Source: Anoplopoma fimbria (lineage: Eukaryota > Chordata > Actinopteri > Perciformes > Anoplopomatidae). Taken from it: DNA of 64,000 bases. Positions 25,173 to 35,735 of this stretch are shown here, in pieces (position 1 is the stretch's first letter; the number at the start of each line of letters is the position of its first letter). The DNA is taken from NCBI RefSeq assembly GCF_027596085.1, contig NC_072458.1, forward strand, positions 20,889,851 through 20,953,850, read 5' to 3'. The notes below the pieces were generated by a model. It was given only the letters and a program-made list of their open reading frames with translations. It made no database searches and was not told the DNA's origin. Position numbers and translations under genes: made by a program.

Positions 25173-25282
25173 CTATCTTTGGCCTGCAGGGTGAGGAGAA
25201 CCTGGAGACACACTGTTGGTGTGTTTTGCCCGGCGGGGACACGGGAGGGTTAGAGAGAGACCGAGATGGAGACAGAGAATGA
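25173..25282 (+). other. Speculative exon: acceptor-like site and 35-codon open frame
   Basis: A strong polypyrimidine tract ending ttgcag (AG at 25171-25172) precedes a frame open from ATC 25175 to TGA 25280-25282, giving 35 codons with a mixed, non-repetitive composition (contains GLQGEENLETHCW). A donor-like AGG|GTGAGG lies at 25188-25196, which would alternatively define an 18-nt microexon at 25173-25190. No upstream partner exon was found, and CT-rich microsatellites mimic acceptors, so this is weak. Confidence 0.12.
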
Positions 25283-25690
25283 GTGTATGTTTGTCGAAAA
25301 CACATTCTTTTTCAGTTACTGTAAACAGTGATTTTTTTTAGACTAAGTGTCAAACATGTCAAAACTAAAGTGCAAGTACTGAATGCTTCATAAACCCCAC
25401 ATCATACACATGCTCTCAGGTACGTTTAGCCAAAATACAATAATTTAAATATCACATATTTCAAACAGTAATTTAATTAGAGAGTAAGCGATTGAGGTGT
25501 CCTTATTTATGAAAATAATGCAGGCAGCTGTCACACTGTTTGTAGCCTACCACCTGCACCTGTTATTTGTATATATACCAGGAAATCAATTTGTATTAAT
25601 TCATATGTCACATGTAGTCACAATGTTGATTCATCTGTCATGCAACTTCAGTAATCATTTTAACACAAACTTTGGATTTTTAGTCACGCC
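25283..25690. other. Intergenic DNA, no gene seen
   Basis: AT-rich unique sequence without recognised content. Confidence 0.45.
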
Positions 25691-25960
25691 ACATTCGTAG
25701 TTATTTAAAACCAAACAACAATATTTTACTAAACCTAATAAAGTAAGTTTGTTGCCTAACTAGGTTGTTTTTCTGTGAAGAAGGAGGTTTATTTTGAAAA
25801 GCCTGTAACTAGTGGAATGTGACATGTGTTGCTGGACAGTCGTAGTAGAATGAGGAGTAACTTATGTAAGATCTCAGAGACTCTACAACAGGTCCCGACT
25901 GTAAATGGTGTTCGAACCTAAGAGAAAATTCTAAATACGGGACGTTCTCCTAAATCACTG
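25691..25960. mobile_element. Repeat family H, diverged copy
   Basis: Contains 'tactaaacctaataaagta' followed by 'tttgttgcctaactaggttg', the same phrase order as 3980-4035, and later 'ggtgttcgaacctaag'. Orientation is the same as the 3.9-kb copy. Confidence 0.4.
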
Positions 25961-26726
25961 GTACAAGACACCGAAGAACAAATCTGTTCATACGAGTGGT
26001 TCTTGCTTGAGGCCCATTTTTATATATATGTCTGTTGTTGACGTCACTATGCAGAAATGCATGAAGAAAATGGTTCAAATGTAAATAAACTATCAAAATT
26101 CTGATCTATGTTGAATTGATAACCAAAAGGAATTGCCTTTTTTCTCTCTACATGAGTCCGACATTGTGTTGACGTTTTGTGTTTGGGAGGGGGAGTTATT
26201 TTAACCGGAGCAATCAGTAGAGACTGACGTATCCATTCATTGACATCGTTTTCAGTGGCTTTCATTGACAAACTTTACATTCGTCATGTGATTTGAAGCA
26301 ATCAATCCACCTCATCAGTCGCTACTCCTGTAAGCCCATTCACAGCCTGTAAAGCTTCTGCAATCTGGTCCCATTTGTGTTCATATTCCGGCTACAGAAC
26401 TTCCCACTTCTTAATCCCATCTACTTTACAAACATATCTGTTTGTATAACCAGGTAAACAGGTGTCAGTGAGCAGAACACGCCCCCTATTTAAATCACTG
26501 AAAAGATCAGAGACATGAGCAGCAATTAAGAGGTTTGCAAACCTGCTTATATCCGTGCTGTTCAGGCCACACCCCCGCCCAGAAGAGGCCTCTACGGCAG
26601 TGCACATCAACTACAGCAGCACATTGTCTCCCTCCGATGCACACTCTGATTCATCCGCTGTGTGAGTGCTGCTGTCTGCGATGTATAATGCAAAGCTGAG
26701 GGGGAGGGTCTGTGTGGGAAAAAAAA
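25961..26726. other. Intergenic DNA, no gene seen
   Basis: Unique sequence with short frames only. Confidence 0.45.
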
Positions 26727-27215
26727 GGGGGGGGGGGGGGGAGTAGTCCTTGGTCCTGTTAGAGAGAATAAGTTGCAGTGGCATGTCTGCTAACAGCTTC
26801 CTACATTAGCACCCCTAGGGAGTCATGCCTCAATGACAGCCCTGTGCTCAAAGAGGAACTGGGAGAAAGGGACCGGCAGGATGGGGGGGGGGGGGAGGAT
26901 AGAGTGAGTTGTCTGACCTTAAAGCAAAGGGGGAGAAAAGATACCGCTGCTGGAGAGAGGATGAATGAGGGAAGACAAGTTTGGAAGTCGTAGCAGTGCT
27001 TGCGGATGGGGGTGGGGGTTGGGTTGGGGGGGGGGGGGGGGGACGCCGTATAACAGGCGAGAAGGAGCGGGTGACCAAAAAGAGGTGGAGAGGGAGGAGA
27101 GGGTGATGACAGGAGGGTTGGAGGGGGAGAGAAAGCGATGTCTGAGATTGAAATGCAGAGAAGAAGATGGAGGAGGAGGTGGAGGAGGTGGAGGAGGTGG
27201 GGGGTGTAGGCTGAA
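26727..27215. repeat. Purine-rich, G-run-rich tract
   Basis: The plus strand is strongly G/A-rich, with homopolymer G runs at 26727-26741, 26883-26895 and 27026-27042 and a GGA/GGT-rich segment at 27167-27204. Long minus-strand frames here encode Pro/Ser/Leu-rich low-complexity products and are shadows of composition. Confidence 0.85.
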
Positions 27216-27304
27216 AGTTTCATGAAGGCGTCACTATGGAAGCAACGATATTCTCTCACACCATCTGTGAGAGAAGCATTTCCTCCGGGGCGGCTGATGT
27301 AGAG

Positions 27305-27421
<117 letters not shown>

Positions 27422-27524
27422 TCACGGACTCGAGGAGGTCTGTCTGGCCGGAGGATTTGTTTTTTTCATTTTATTTCCGTTATTCACATATCAACGGTGA
27501 ATTCAGCGGGGAGAAAAGTAAGCA

Positions 27525-27527
<3 letters not shown>

Positions 27528-27561
<34 letters not shown>
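27528..27561. repeat. (AG)n microsatellite
   Basis: About 16 AG units, about 105 bp downstream of the TG array. Confidence 0.95.
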
Positions 27562-27562
<1 letters not shown>

Positions 27563-27759
27563 GTCCATGTCTCCCAGGCCTCTCTGTCTCTGTGTATTTC
27601 ATGGCCTTCATGGCTCTGCAACACATTTTTAAAACCCCTTTTTTCTATTTCACGCCGCTATTCAGCATGGCAGCCTTGTGATCCCTCCTCCTGACCAGTT
27701 TCACTCACCTCGCATTACAGAATGTTTTTTTTTCTATCCCTCCGTCTCAGGCCTTCATA

Positions 27760-27960
27760 TACCAAAAACATATTAAGCCTGTAAAGAGCTAAATAAGGAA
27801 GAACCGCGGCCACTTTGTGGTTAATTGGCGCGGTGCAGCCGTAGATTACAGAACATGAAAGTGTCTTTTTCAGAGAAATCTATCCGCCGTGACCTCTGTG
27901 GCACTATTACAGCAAGGTCAGAGAACACAGAGGGAAACCAATCAATACGATATTGAGTGC
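27760..27960. other. Candidate conserved non-coding block
   Basis: A unique, compositionally balanced stretch between simple repeats and a purine tract, holding TGTGGTTAATTGG (a RUNX-like TGTGGT next to a homeodomain-like TTAATT) at about 27815-27827. There is no coding signal. Assignment is by composition only. Confidence 0.2.
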
Positions 27961-27964
27961 GAAA

Positions 27965-28163
27965 GCGGACCAAGTCTGGTGCTGAAGGGGGGGGGAGAAA
28001 GGGAGAAAGGGAAAGAGGAGAAAGTAGAAAGACGACACAAAGGGAGAGAGAAAGTGGGATTGCAAAGGGAAAGAAAAAAAACTGGGAGAGCGAAAACAGG
28101 GATTTGACCAGAGAGGGGAAGAGCTGGAGAGAGAGGAGGGGTTTTGGGGGGGGGGGGGGGGTG
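27965..28163. repeat. Polypurine tract ending in a G run
   Basis: About 200 bp of almost uninterrupted G/A on the plus strand, with G runs at 27986-27995 and 28146-28161. It underlies antisense-overlapping frames of 265 and 285 codons (27957-28754 plus, 27942-28799 minus), neither with a recognisable domain. Confidence 0.85.
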
Positions 28164-28979
28164 GACACATACAGCGGGAGATTGCGAGCCGTGAATGAAG
28201 GATTGAAAATGGTCGAAATGGAGGATAGACAGGAAGGCCCTGGAGGAGGCTGCAATCTTGCAGGTGGCAGCAATATCAGTCCACAGCAGCGCCGAGGGCT
28301 CAAACACACCCCGCGGTGTCCCACACCCCGCGGACCGCTGCTGAGTGAGAGAGATGGTCAGTCCGGGCACAATATGGAGGAGCCACAGGCACAAACACAC
28401 AGCGCCCCGGGGGAGGTGTCTGATAACAGTGTATACAGTAAGCTGTACCCTGTACGGTGCACGGGGCGGATGTGTGGGCGGGCAGACGGTGTGTGTACAT
28501 GCATGTGTGTGCAAGAGGAAGTATTCCAGTGTGTCAATGTCAGAGTACAGAAAACACCAAGGGGAGAATTCCGTTCTTTTCACAGAAGATATTGCACTAA
28601 TGATTTTACAGCAAAAACACGGCCAGAAAGTTTTGCAGCTGAGGTCAATGTGCCGGTTGTGAGTCAGCCGGAGCCGGAGGCCAAGGGGGCCCCGAACCGC
28701 CGAGTCCATTTGGGCCGTATAGACCAGGGTCTGCTTGGACTCGAGCTCATTTAACTCTCCTTTCACTTTACTAAGAAATGCCTCTGTGCAGCCAAGCACA
28801 CATATGCTGGTGGTTTTTTTTTATTTTAGATATTTGTCAAATTTTTTGTGTTCATTAAATAACTACAGAAATCCCAGCGCAGCAGGATGGATAAGTGTGT
28901 ATTCCCATTAAGAGGCACAGCAGCGTGACTTTGATTGGTTATTAATGGAGAGACACTACAGGAGAATGCGGTAAAACTT
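28164..28979. other. Unique GC-balanced DNA, no gene identified
   Basis: The non-repetitive remainder of the two long opposing frames. The 28560-28760 part, with 'gcagctgaggtcaatgtgcc', looks like unique conserved-type sequence, but no domain, splice structure or codon signal supports a gene on either strand. Confidence 0.3.
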
Positions 28980-29420
28980 TTACCTAGCAGATGTCATCAT
29001 GGAACTTCCCAAGTTGATTGCTTACTTTGAGCAATTTTTATTTTGTATTTCAAGTTTCATGAAATGTGATGTAGTTACGTAAATACTGTATTATCCTATT
29101 GAATTCGTGTTGATTTGCACACATTTCCAGAACAGAAATCTGAACATTGAATAAATCCAGGTTCAAATTGTTTCATGTTGTTGACGTATAAGAGTCAAAA
29201 ACTTTTAATTCTGTTCTTGCTATTCACTCCATAAATCAGAATATTTTGTCAACAGCAATAAAAGAAAAAGTTTTTTCAATGTTTTTTTGTACTACAAGTT
29301 TTCTTAAAAGTTAGGTTTAAATATGCAAATGAGGCATTATCTAACTTTAACTTTTGGTGAATTTAGGAGAAATCTAAACACGCAAATCAAAAAAGTAGTA
29401 GAAAATGCCTTAAATCACAT
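28980..29420. mobile_element. Interspersed teleost repeat S, copy 1
   Basis: Contains 'atcatggaacttcccaagttg', 'tttccagaacagaaatctga', 'gtcaacagcaataaaag' and 'tttaaatatgcaaatgaggc'. The same phrases recur in the same orientation at 51208-51510. This is a familiar dispersed repeat of unknown class without coding capacity. Confidence 0.65.
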
Positions 29421-29590
29421 TTGTTCTCTCAAGTATTAAAAAAAAAAGACATGTAGGACAGCTTCATTCATTTATATTTTTACTACTGTCTGTACTAACT
29501 GTCTTTGCATCCTAAATGAGTTTGAGAGGCCACCTCGTATTCCAGTCATCTCTCTAAAGACACTAATACATTCACTGTAACTGCGTGAGG
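29421..29590. other. Spacer, no gene seen
   Basis: Short unique stretch following repeat S. Confidence 0.4.
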
Positions 29591-29800
29591 CGTTTAGCGC
29601 TGCTCTTTGTGAATTGGACTATTTTTTGCAATTAGGCTCATTTGCATAAAAAGGAGCCAATTTTGTTGTTAAATGTGTGCATTTAGTGAATTCGCCCCCG
29701 AGTACTTTAGTCCTAATCATCCATCATCACTCCTAATGAGATGCCCATACAGCCTGTATTTACAACGTCATTGTAGGGCGGATGATGTATGATGGAGCAT
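29590..29800. other. Candidate conserved non-coding element with an octamer motif
   Basis: A unique stretch containing a perfect POU octamer ATTTGCAT at 29640-29647, a nearby CAATTAGG (29630-29637), CCTAATCA and CCTAATGA homeodomain-type motifs (29711-29740), and a CATCATC-rich segment. Motif clustering in non-repetitive DNA is typical of developmental enhancers, but function and conservation are inferred. Confidence 0.25.
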
Positions 29801-29993
29801 GTATGTGTGTGAGATACGTGTGTGTGTGTGTGCACCGTATAGTTCATGTGTGTGCAAACATTTTAAATTTGTCCTTTTTCACCTTGTCCTACAACAGATA
29901 CAAGCCTTTCTGTTCAACATGTGCATTCACAGAATAATAACCATTATTCTTACACAAATAGTCTTGTCTGTTTGAATTATGTTCCTATTACAA

Positions 29994-30049
29994 ACACACA
30001 CACACACACACACACACGTATCACACACACACGTATCACACACACACAG
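29994..30049. repeat. Compound (CA)n / CACGTAT minisatellite
   Basis: (CA)n is interrupted twice by cgtat, giving two tandem 'cacacacacacgtat'-type units. It follows a short (GT)7 at 29818-29831 on the opposite strand. Confidence 0.9.
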
Positions 30050-31012
30050 TCGCCCCCCCGCTTCCTTTTCTCGTAAAGCACACTCCACTCCGGCATGGGA
30101 GTGCTCGAGTGAGATTCATGTATGTTTGGCTTCCTCGCCGCGTTCTGAGGTGGGAACATGGCAGAGGCCGTTTTCCTGCAAACCACCTGTTCTCCCACAG
30201 AGAGGCAGACAGACGGAGAAGAAACTGAATACAGAGCGAAGATATTCGAGACTACAGAGAGAATTTAAAAAAAAAAAAAAAACGATAAGGCAGAGGTTAC
30301 CAAGAAAAAGTAGAGCGCTGGGATGGTTTGAGAATAACGAGAGATGAAGGGGAGCTTTGCGTATTAAAACAAGAAGAGGACTAAAACAAACACAAAGATA
30401 GAGGTAGATGAGAGAGGTTTCACATTTCATGCTGGAGAATAGAGATTTAAAGACAACACGTATTAGCTCGTGTGCGACGGGCAGATAACGAGGCGGGCGT
30501 GCGAGCTCTGGGTGTTTACTCTAATTAACTACATCAATACTGTCAGACAGCTTTTCAGGCTTTCATCAGATCCCACAGCCTGCCAGAAAGTCTGCAAAAA
30601 CACACCCGTCAATCACAGCCACATCTCCTTTTTTGTGCTAATCTAGTTCGAAAAAAAACCAAAACTGGTCAAGTCGGATGGAAGGAAACATTTCCTCCGT
30701 CCTCATTCCTGCTCCACCCATGCTTCCTTCACACTCATGACATCCATTGCTTCCCCCCCCCCCCCCCAATCACACACACAAACACAGACACACACCTATG
30801 TACACATGCACCGCTGGCCCCAATGTTGAATATGTAAATCGACATCTGCTCCAGTACCCAATCTCAAGCCCTCACCATGTGTCTGATATGCTAATGCAGC
30901 CAACACAGTTTCTTCCCCTCCACATCTTCCACTCCTTTTCCTTTCCCTCTGCTTCCTCTCCTCGGCGCCGGCTTACCCGAGCCTGCCAAGGATGAGCAGA
31001 TGAGGCAGAGGA

Positions 31013-31017
<5 letters not shown>
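30050..31017. other. Intergenic DNA, no gene seen
   Basis: Holds an A17 run near 30267-30282 and a C run near 30753-30768. The frame at 29979-30347 (122 codons) starts in the CA array and continues through the A run, so it is not credible. Confidence 0.45.

Positions 31018-31052
<35 letters not shown>
31018..31052. repeat. (GA)n microsatellite
   Basis: About 17 pure GA units. Confidence 0.96.
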
Positions 31053-31055
<3 letters not shown>

Positions 31056-31289
31056 GTGCTTCAAACGAAAACCTGATAATGATGTTGTTATGGATGGATG
31101 TTACACACACAAACAGGCATGTGAGCAACAGCGAGGAGCCGGGCTTATTAGAGAACAATGGCGGGGGTATCCAGGAGAGATGCTGAGTGTGGGAGGAAGC
31201 ACAAAAGCTCCAACTCCTCCCGCGCTCATGGTGGCCTCTCTCTCGTTAACGGCGCGGACCGTTCTTTTTTTTTTTTTTTTTCCAGACAA

Positions 31290-31990
31290 CTTACCGGCCG
31301 TAATGAGCTCAGAGGGCGACTCCTCGCAGTCATGTTCGGCAGCATATAGATGTATTACAAACACAAGCAGTTCAAAATGCACGTGCCAGCAGTGCGGCCT
31401 TAAACACATCGCATTTGCATCGAGCAGCAAGATGGACGGTGGCCCATTCCAGGGGCCATTGTTCTCAATCCAAATCCAGGAGTGTGCTTTGATTTATAAA
31501 GGATGAAATGGGACTGGACATGTTTCCCAGAGATCCCCCAGTTGGCTGTGTTCAGGGCTTTCGCCGCTTTGACTGAGTTCTGAGTGAATACATGCATTTC
31601 TAAAAAGACACTAGCTGTGGCCTTTTTTTCCGCTTTGCTGGCTGCATGTGAGGCTGCACTTGCTGTGACGAGGCCCTGCTGCAAAAGATAGGAGGGCGGT
31701 GTAGCGCCCGGGTGTTTACCCAGATGTTGTGAGGGGATGAAACTCTGACACAAATTTGACGGCGCCCTGCATAGCCAGGAGAGACCAGGACTCCATGGGA
31801 GAGAAAAATCTCAATGGGCTGGCTAAATAAAGAAAAAATAACACCTGAATCACGTTCTATCATTACACGGACCAAGCAAACTCATTTATCAAGCAGGATT
31901 TTGTTTTGCAAAGGGAGTACATGACCCAACTGGATGGCAAACATTAATATGCCCTAATTTACCTGGAAAACAAAACATTTAAAGTGAAGA
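31290..31990. other. Candidate cluster of conserved non-coding elements
   Basis: About 700 bp of unique, GC-balanced sequence with no simple repeats or recognised transposons. It holds an octamer ATTTGCAT at 31413-31420, an E-box-like CACGTG at 31380-31385, CATTGTTCTC (SOX-like) near 31457, and an AT-rich homeodomain-type stretch 'attaatatgccctaattt' at about 31943-31960. The 117-codon minus-strand frame at 31400-31753 has no recognisable content. A regulatory role is inference. Confidence 0.25.
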
Positions 31991-32174
31991 ATGATCTCGT
32001 ATCTGGACTGAAACGTCAACCCGTTCTCACTCCCAACAAATACCGCAGATTGGTGAGTTTACTTCACAGCATCTAAAACCCTTTAGTGTCTGTATGAGAT
32101 GCATCAGGCTCTGAACTAACTCCAATGTAAACACATCACAGTCATAATCAGACAGTCAGAGCAACGTCGAAAGA

Positions 32175-32530
32175 GTGGGAAAGCCCACACTGGTGGTGGG
32201 AGGTTGGATGGGTCAAACAAACACAGGACTTTCACCCTGGAGACCACCGTTTATGTCCTATTTGAATCCAAACCATTATTGACTAGTTTTATGACGTACT
32301 TGCATACGTAATACCTATCAAAGTACTTTTGTTGCCTGAATCTACTCGTGTTGTTTGTTCCATAAGTCAACATATGTTTGAAGTTTATTTTGAGAGAGAA
32401 TGTATGAATTTGATGAGCTGTTGGCATAGCGTTGGCATATGTCGAGTTGGGAGTGAAAATGTTGTGAATGTGTGTTCACAGGAGGACAAGCCGCCTGTGT
32501 GTTCTACATTAACACAGTGGCATAACGCAC
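32175..32530. mobile_element. Repeat family H copy, reverse orientation
   Basis: 'gggtcaaacaaacacaggac' and 'caccctggagacca' are the reverse complement of the block at 56882-56916, and are followed by 'acttttgttgcctgaatc' as expected for an H copy in the 3.9-kb orientation. Confidence 0.5.
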
Positions 32531-32994
32531 CCTGAAATGTTATTTATTTCACATGATGAAACTTGGCTCTGAACTCTGGCAATATCAAGGAATCAGCAGG
32601 TCATACAGAAACCCTGCAACATGAAAAAGACTTTGTCCTTCAGCTAAATAAATCTGCCGCAGTCCTTCTTGTTGTTCTAATTCAAGCATACATCATTAAC
32701 GTGATGAGAAATTAAATTTGCAGCAGTAAATTAGTGCCGGTCAGAGCTAGACTCCACAATTATGTTGCAATTTCCTTTGAACTGGTTTGCAGCTCTGAGC
32801 GATGGACAACATGATATAAACACAACATAAATAGGGTCTTACTTTGAAACAGCTAAGTCACAGAGGCAGCATTCAGCCCAGGGTGAGTCACATTCAGCTG
32901 AATGGCAATTAGCAGCGTGTCAGAAGCCTAACAATCAGCTCCTTCTAGAGTCCAGCCAGTCTGATAGTTGATGTCTAAATTGCGTGAGCGTTAG

Positions 32995-33665
32995 TCATGA
33001 AAGCCACACAAACCTTCATCTTGTTTACGGTTTAAGACTTCCCGGAGCAGTCCTTAAATCTTATTTAAAAGGCTGGAGTTATGTTGTTACCATTGGCAAT
33101 TATGAATCTGATAAAATGGTTTTGATATGCGGAATCCCCCAGGGGTCAGTTCTTGGACCTCTTCAGTTAAATCTCTACATGCTGCCTTTTTACCAAGTTT
33201 TCCAGAACAACAACATTGATTATCATATAGTTATGCAGATGATACTCCGATATATATCTGGCCCTCTCACCTAATGACTGAAGCCCAATAGACTCATTGT
33301 TTGGAGTGGATAGATAATTGAATGAGCCAAAACTTTATACAGCCAAAAAAAGGACAAAACAGAGATATTCAAAATTAGTAAACAACTGTATTGTCTTAGG
33401 CTTTCAAAACAATGACCAAGTCCAAAATCCTTTGACAGCCTTCTGACAGACGCAGATCTCATTAATCAGCCTTCTATCATCTTGAAAATATAAACAGAAT
33501 CAAGGGTGGGCTGTCCCAAAGTGACCAAGAGAAGCTTGCATGCTTTTATTTCCAGTCGGGTGGACTTTTGTAATGGCCTCTTAACTGGTCCTCCCAAAGG
33601 GACCATTAAGCAGCTGCAGCTCGTTTATGCTGCTGAACAGAGCACATTACTCCATTTTTGAAATA
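32995..33665 (+). pseudogene. Decayed LINE reverse transcriptase fragment (L2/Rex1-like)
   Basis: Plus-strand translation gives GIPQGSVLGPLQLNLYMLP from 33131, the conserved motif before the catalytic centre. After a frameshift it gives YADDTPIYI from 33232, the catalytic box with its DD pair. Further downstream (33548-33660) lie AFISSRVDFCNGLL and GTIKQLQL, the wording of the thumb or C-terminal region of this enzyme group. Several frame changes and stops break the sequence, and no endonuclease domain or 3' tail is seen. It is an inactive, 5'-truncated relic. L2 versus Rex1 family cannot be settled by eye. Confidence 0.8.
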
Positions 33666-34092
33666 TTTACACTGGCAATCTTTGATATGCTTAAATACTA
33701 TAAACCGAGTTGGGTCCTGAGTCTGAACGTGGTGAAGCAGGGTTTTGCTGTAATGCCTCACGCAACTGGAACAAAATGCAAGAGGTTCTAGGATGTGAAT
33801 CAAATGCTTGCACGTGTATTTGATTGAGATACTATATTTTTACAACTCTTAATCCTATTGTTGCTTCAAAGCCCGGCGCCATTCCTCTAGGTTTGATCAC
33901 AACACATCACTTCCGGTGTAGACAGGAAGTCAAAATATCACAGCAGAGAGCAGTCTTTGATGCGGGGAAACATACGCCAAATAAAGTGAATATAGAAAGG
34001 TGTTTTTAATATTTTGTTCAACCCATTTAAATCATTGAGACTGAATATAAACTAGTAGTAAATACACAAGTATCAAAGTTTTTTGAGTTATC
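33666..34092. other. Spacer between two LINE relics
   Basis: Diverged sequence, part of which may be the remaining C-terminal region of the upstream relic. No recognisable motif. Confidence 0.4.
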
Positions 34093-34365
34093 TTGCTAAA
34101 TAAACTATTACCAAACTTATTGAATACAATGTTGTGCATGCTCTGTGTGTATAATATCATTCTTAATGAAACTCAGGCAGGATGTAGTAAAGGTTACTCC
34201 ACCACTGATCACATCACTTTACCGAAACATATTGATTTGTATTGTTTTGCCTTTTTCTGCTGTTTTATTGATTCCAGTACGGCATGTGATACAGTCTGGG
34301 GGGATGGATTCTCGTACAACCTGCTGAAAGCAGATATAAATGGCTAATTCCTGGATGGAGTAATG
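34093..34365 (+). pseudogene. LINE reverse transcriptase fingers fragment, second family
   Basis: An 84-codon plus-strand frame contains LNETQAG, GYSTTDHI, CCFIDSSTACDTVW and NLLKADING. These are the LINE motifs N.AGFR.G.ST.D, then FIDY.KAFD.V with the first catalytic aspartate region, then L...GI.G. The 'KAFD' position reads TACD and the FR of 'AGFRKG' reads CS, so key residues are altered. The piece comes from the N-terminal half of a reverse transcriptase and its wording differs from the L2/Rex1-like piece 400 bp upstream, so it represents a separate insertion. Downstream, 'YLGVILN' near 34571 may belong to the same relic. Confidence 0.75.
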
Positions 34366-35700
34366 AATATGAACAAAAATCGAATGGTAAGTGGGTTTTT
34401 TTTTAATCTCTTTTTTGTAAATTAAACTGGGATTGGGGGAGGTGAAAATGTGTTATGCTGACAAAAGGGGTTATCATGTAAAAGCAGTGGATCACATGTG
34501 CAATTCCTGGAGAAATGGGATATCAGTCTGTATGTAATGGCGTAGATCTAGAGATATGTTATTGCCTAAATATCTTGGTGTCATATTGAATCATAAATGC
34601 TCCTTGCTACATGTTGGTCTTTCACAAAATGGAGTAATTTACTTCTATAATCAGGACACAAACCTAGCCAGCTCTGCATCCCAAGACTGGTTCCATTCAC
34701 CATCCAATCATACCTTCACACTATAAGCTGTCTTTATCGAGATGTATATAAGGTAAAAAAGTTTTGGTGTCATTCCAATTCTCATCACTGCTTCCTCTCG
34801 GCCAACACCGCTGCCATACCAAAAGTTTCCTCCCTTCACTCCCCCAGCCTTCTCCTGCATTAGCATTTAGATTTAGGTGAATTCAGATTGGTTTTTTTTC
34901 TAAGTGTCTTCTTGTTCATCTAAATGTTGCATACCCGTGGCTCTGCTGGGGGTGTGTGAGCTCACAGACAGTCCTTGTTTCACCCTTAGCTCATGCAGAT
35001 TTGTTTGTCGTGCGCTGGAGCAGAACCAAACCACCAAATTCAAATGTTTGGATTTGTTGCGGTAAAGCCGTGACATCAGTGTCGTGACTGAAATACTGTA
35101 AGTAAATCAGCAGGGCACACGGCATCACTATCACATACTGAAAATCATAAAGAAACAACCAAGGATGTGAGGCTACTTTGGCTTTCCCAAGCATAAAATG
35201 TATAACCATATTGAAAAACCAGCCCTTGTAGTTTCTGTAAAAATATGTGGCTTTTTTTCCCCACATGAAATGTTGCCGTTCTTTATGCCAGTACAAAAAC
35301 AACAGCTTGAGTTAACATATTGACGTACAAATGACGAAAGTGCAAAAAAAAAAAAGAAAAAGAAGGTAACAGAATGGTGATTGAGCCCTTGGGCTACTAA
35401 TGAAAATTTGCAAAATTTAAATAATTGCAGTTTTACGAACCTGGTGGTTGTGGTGCCATTCCAGGAACAAATGCTGTATTGCAGATTTTCTCCATTGAAT
35501 ACATACAAAAAATGGAACTAGAATGCAAAAAAAAAGAATGTCAGTGTGGAATTTCGGATGTAGTCCAATACTCTACACTCGGAGCACAATTCCATAGAAA
35601 TTCTAAATCAATCAGGACTGAAAACCTGAGAATTACCACTCAAAGTCAAACAGAAGTTTTTGAAGAGAAATGAAGAGGTATCTATATACGACTTGTCTGT
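34366..35700. other. Intergenic DNA, no gene seen
   Basis: Unique AT-rich DNA, possibly including further LINE remnants to about 34640. Frames of about 100 codons on the minus strand at 34991-35508 have no recognisable product. Confidence 0.4.
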
Positions 35701-35705
35701 CAGGA

Positions 35706-35735
35706 TGACAGGAGGACAGGAGGACAGGAGGACAG
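35706..35735. repeat. 8-bp tandem repeat (GACAGGAG)n
   Basis: About four tandem copies of GACAGGAG. Confidence 0.9.

Noticed and set aside
26801..27259. Minus-strand 152-codon Pro/Ser/Leu-rich frame
   Set aside because: Complement of a purine-rich, G-run-rich tract with no domain.
27942..28799. 285-codon minus-strand and 265-codon plus-strand frames as genes
   Set aside because: Antisense overlap, low-complexity ends and no recognised domain or splice context. Kept only as a weak finding.
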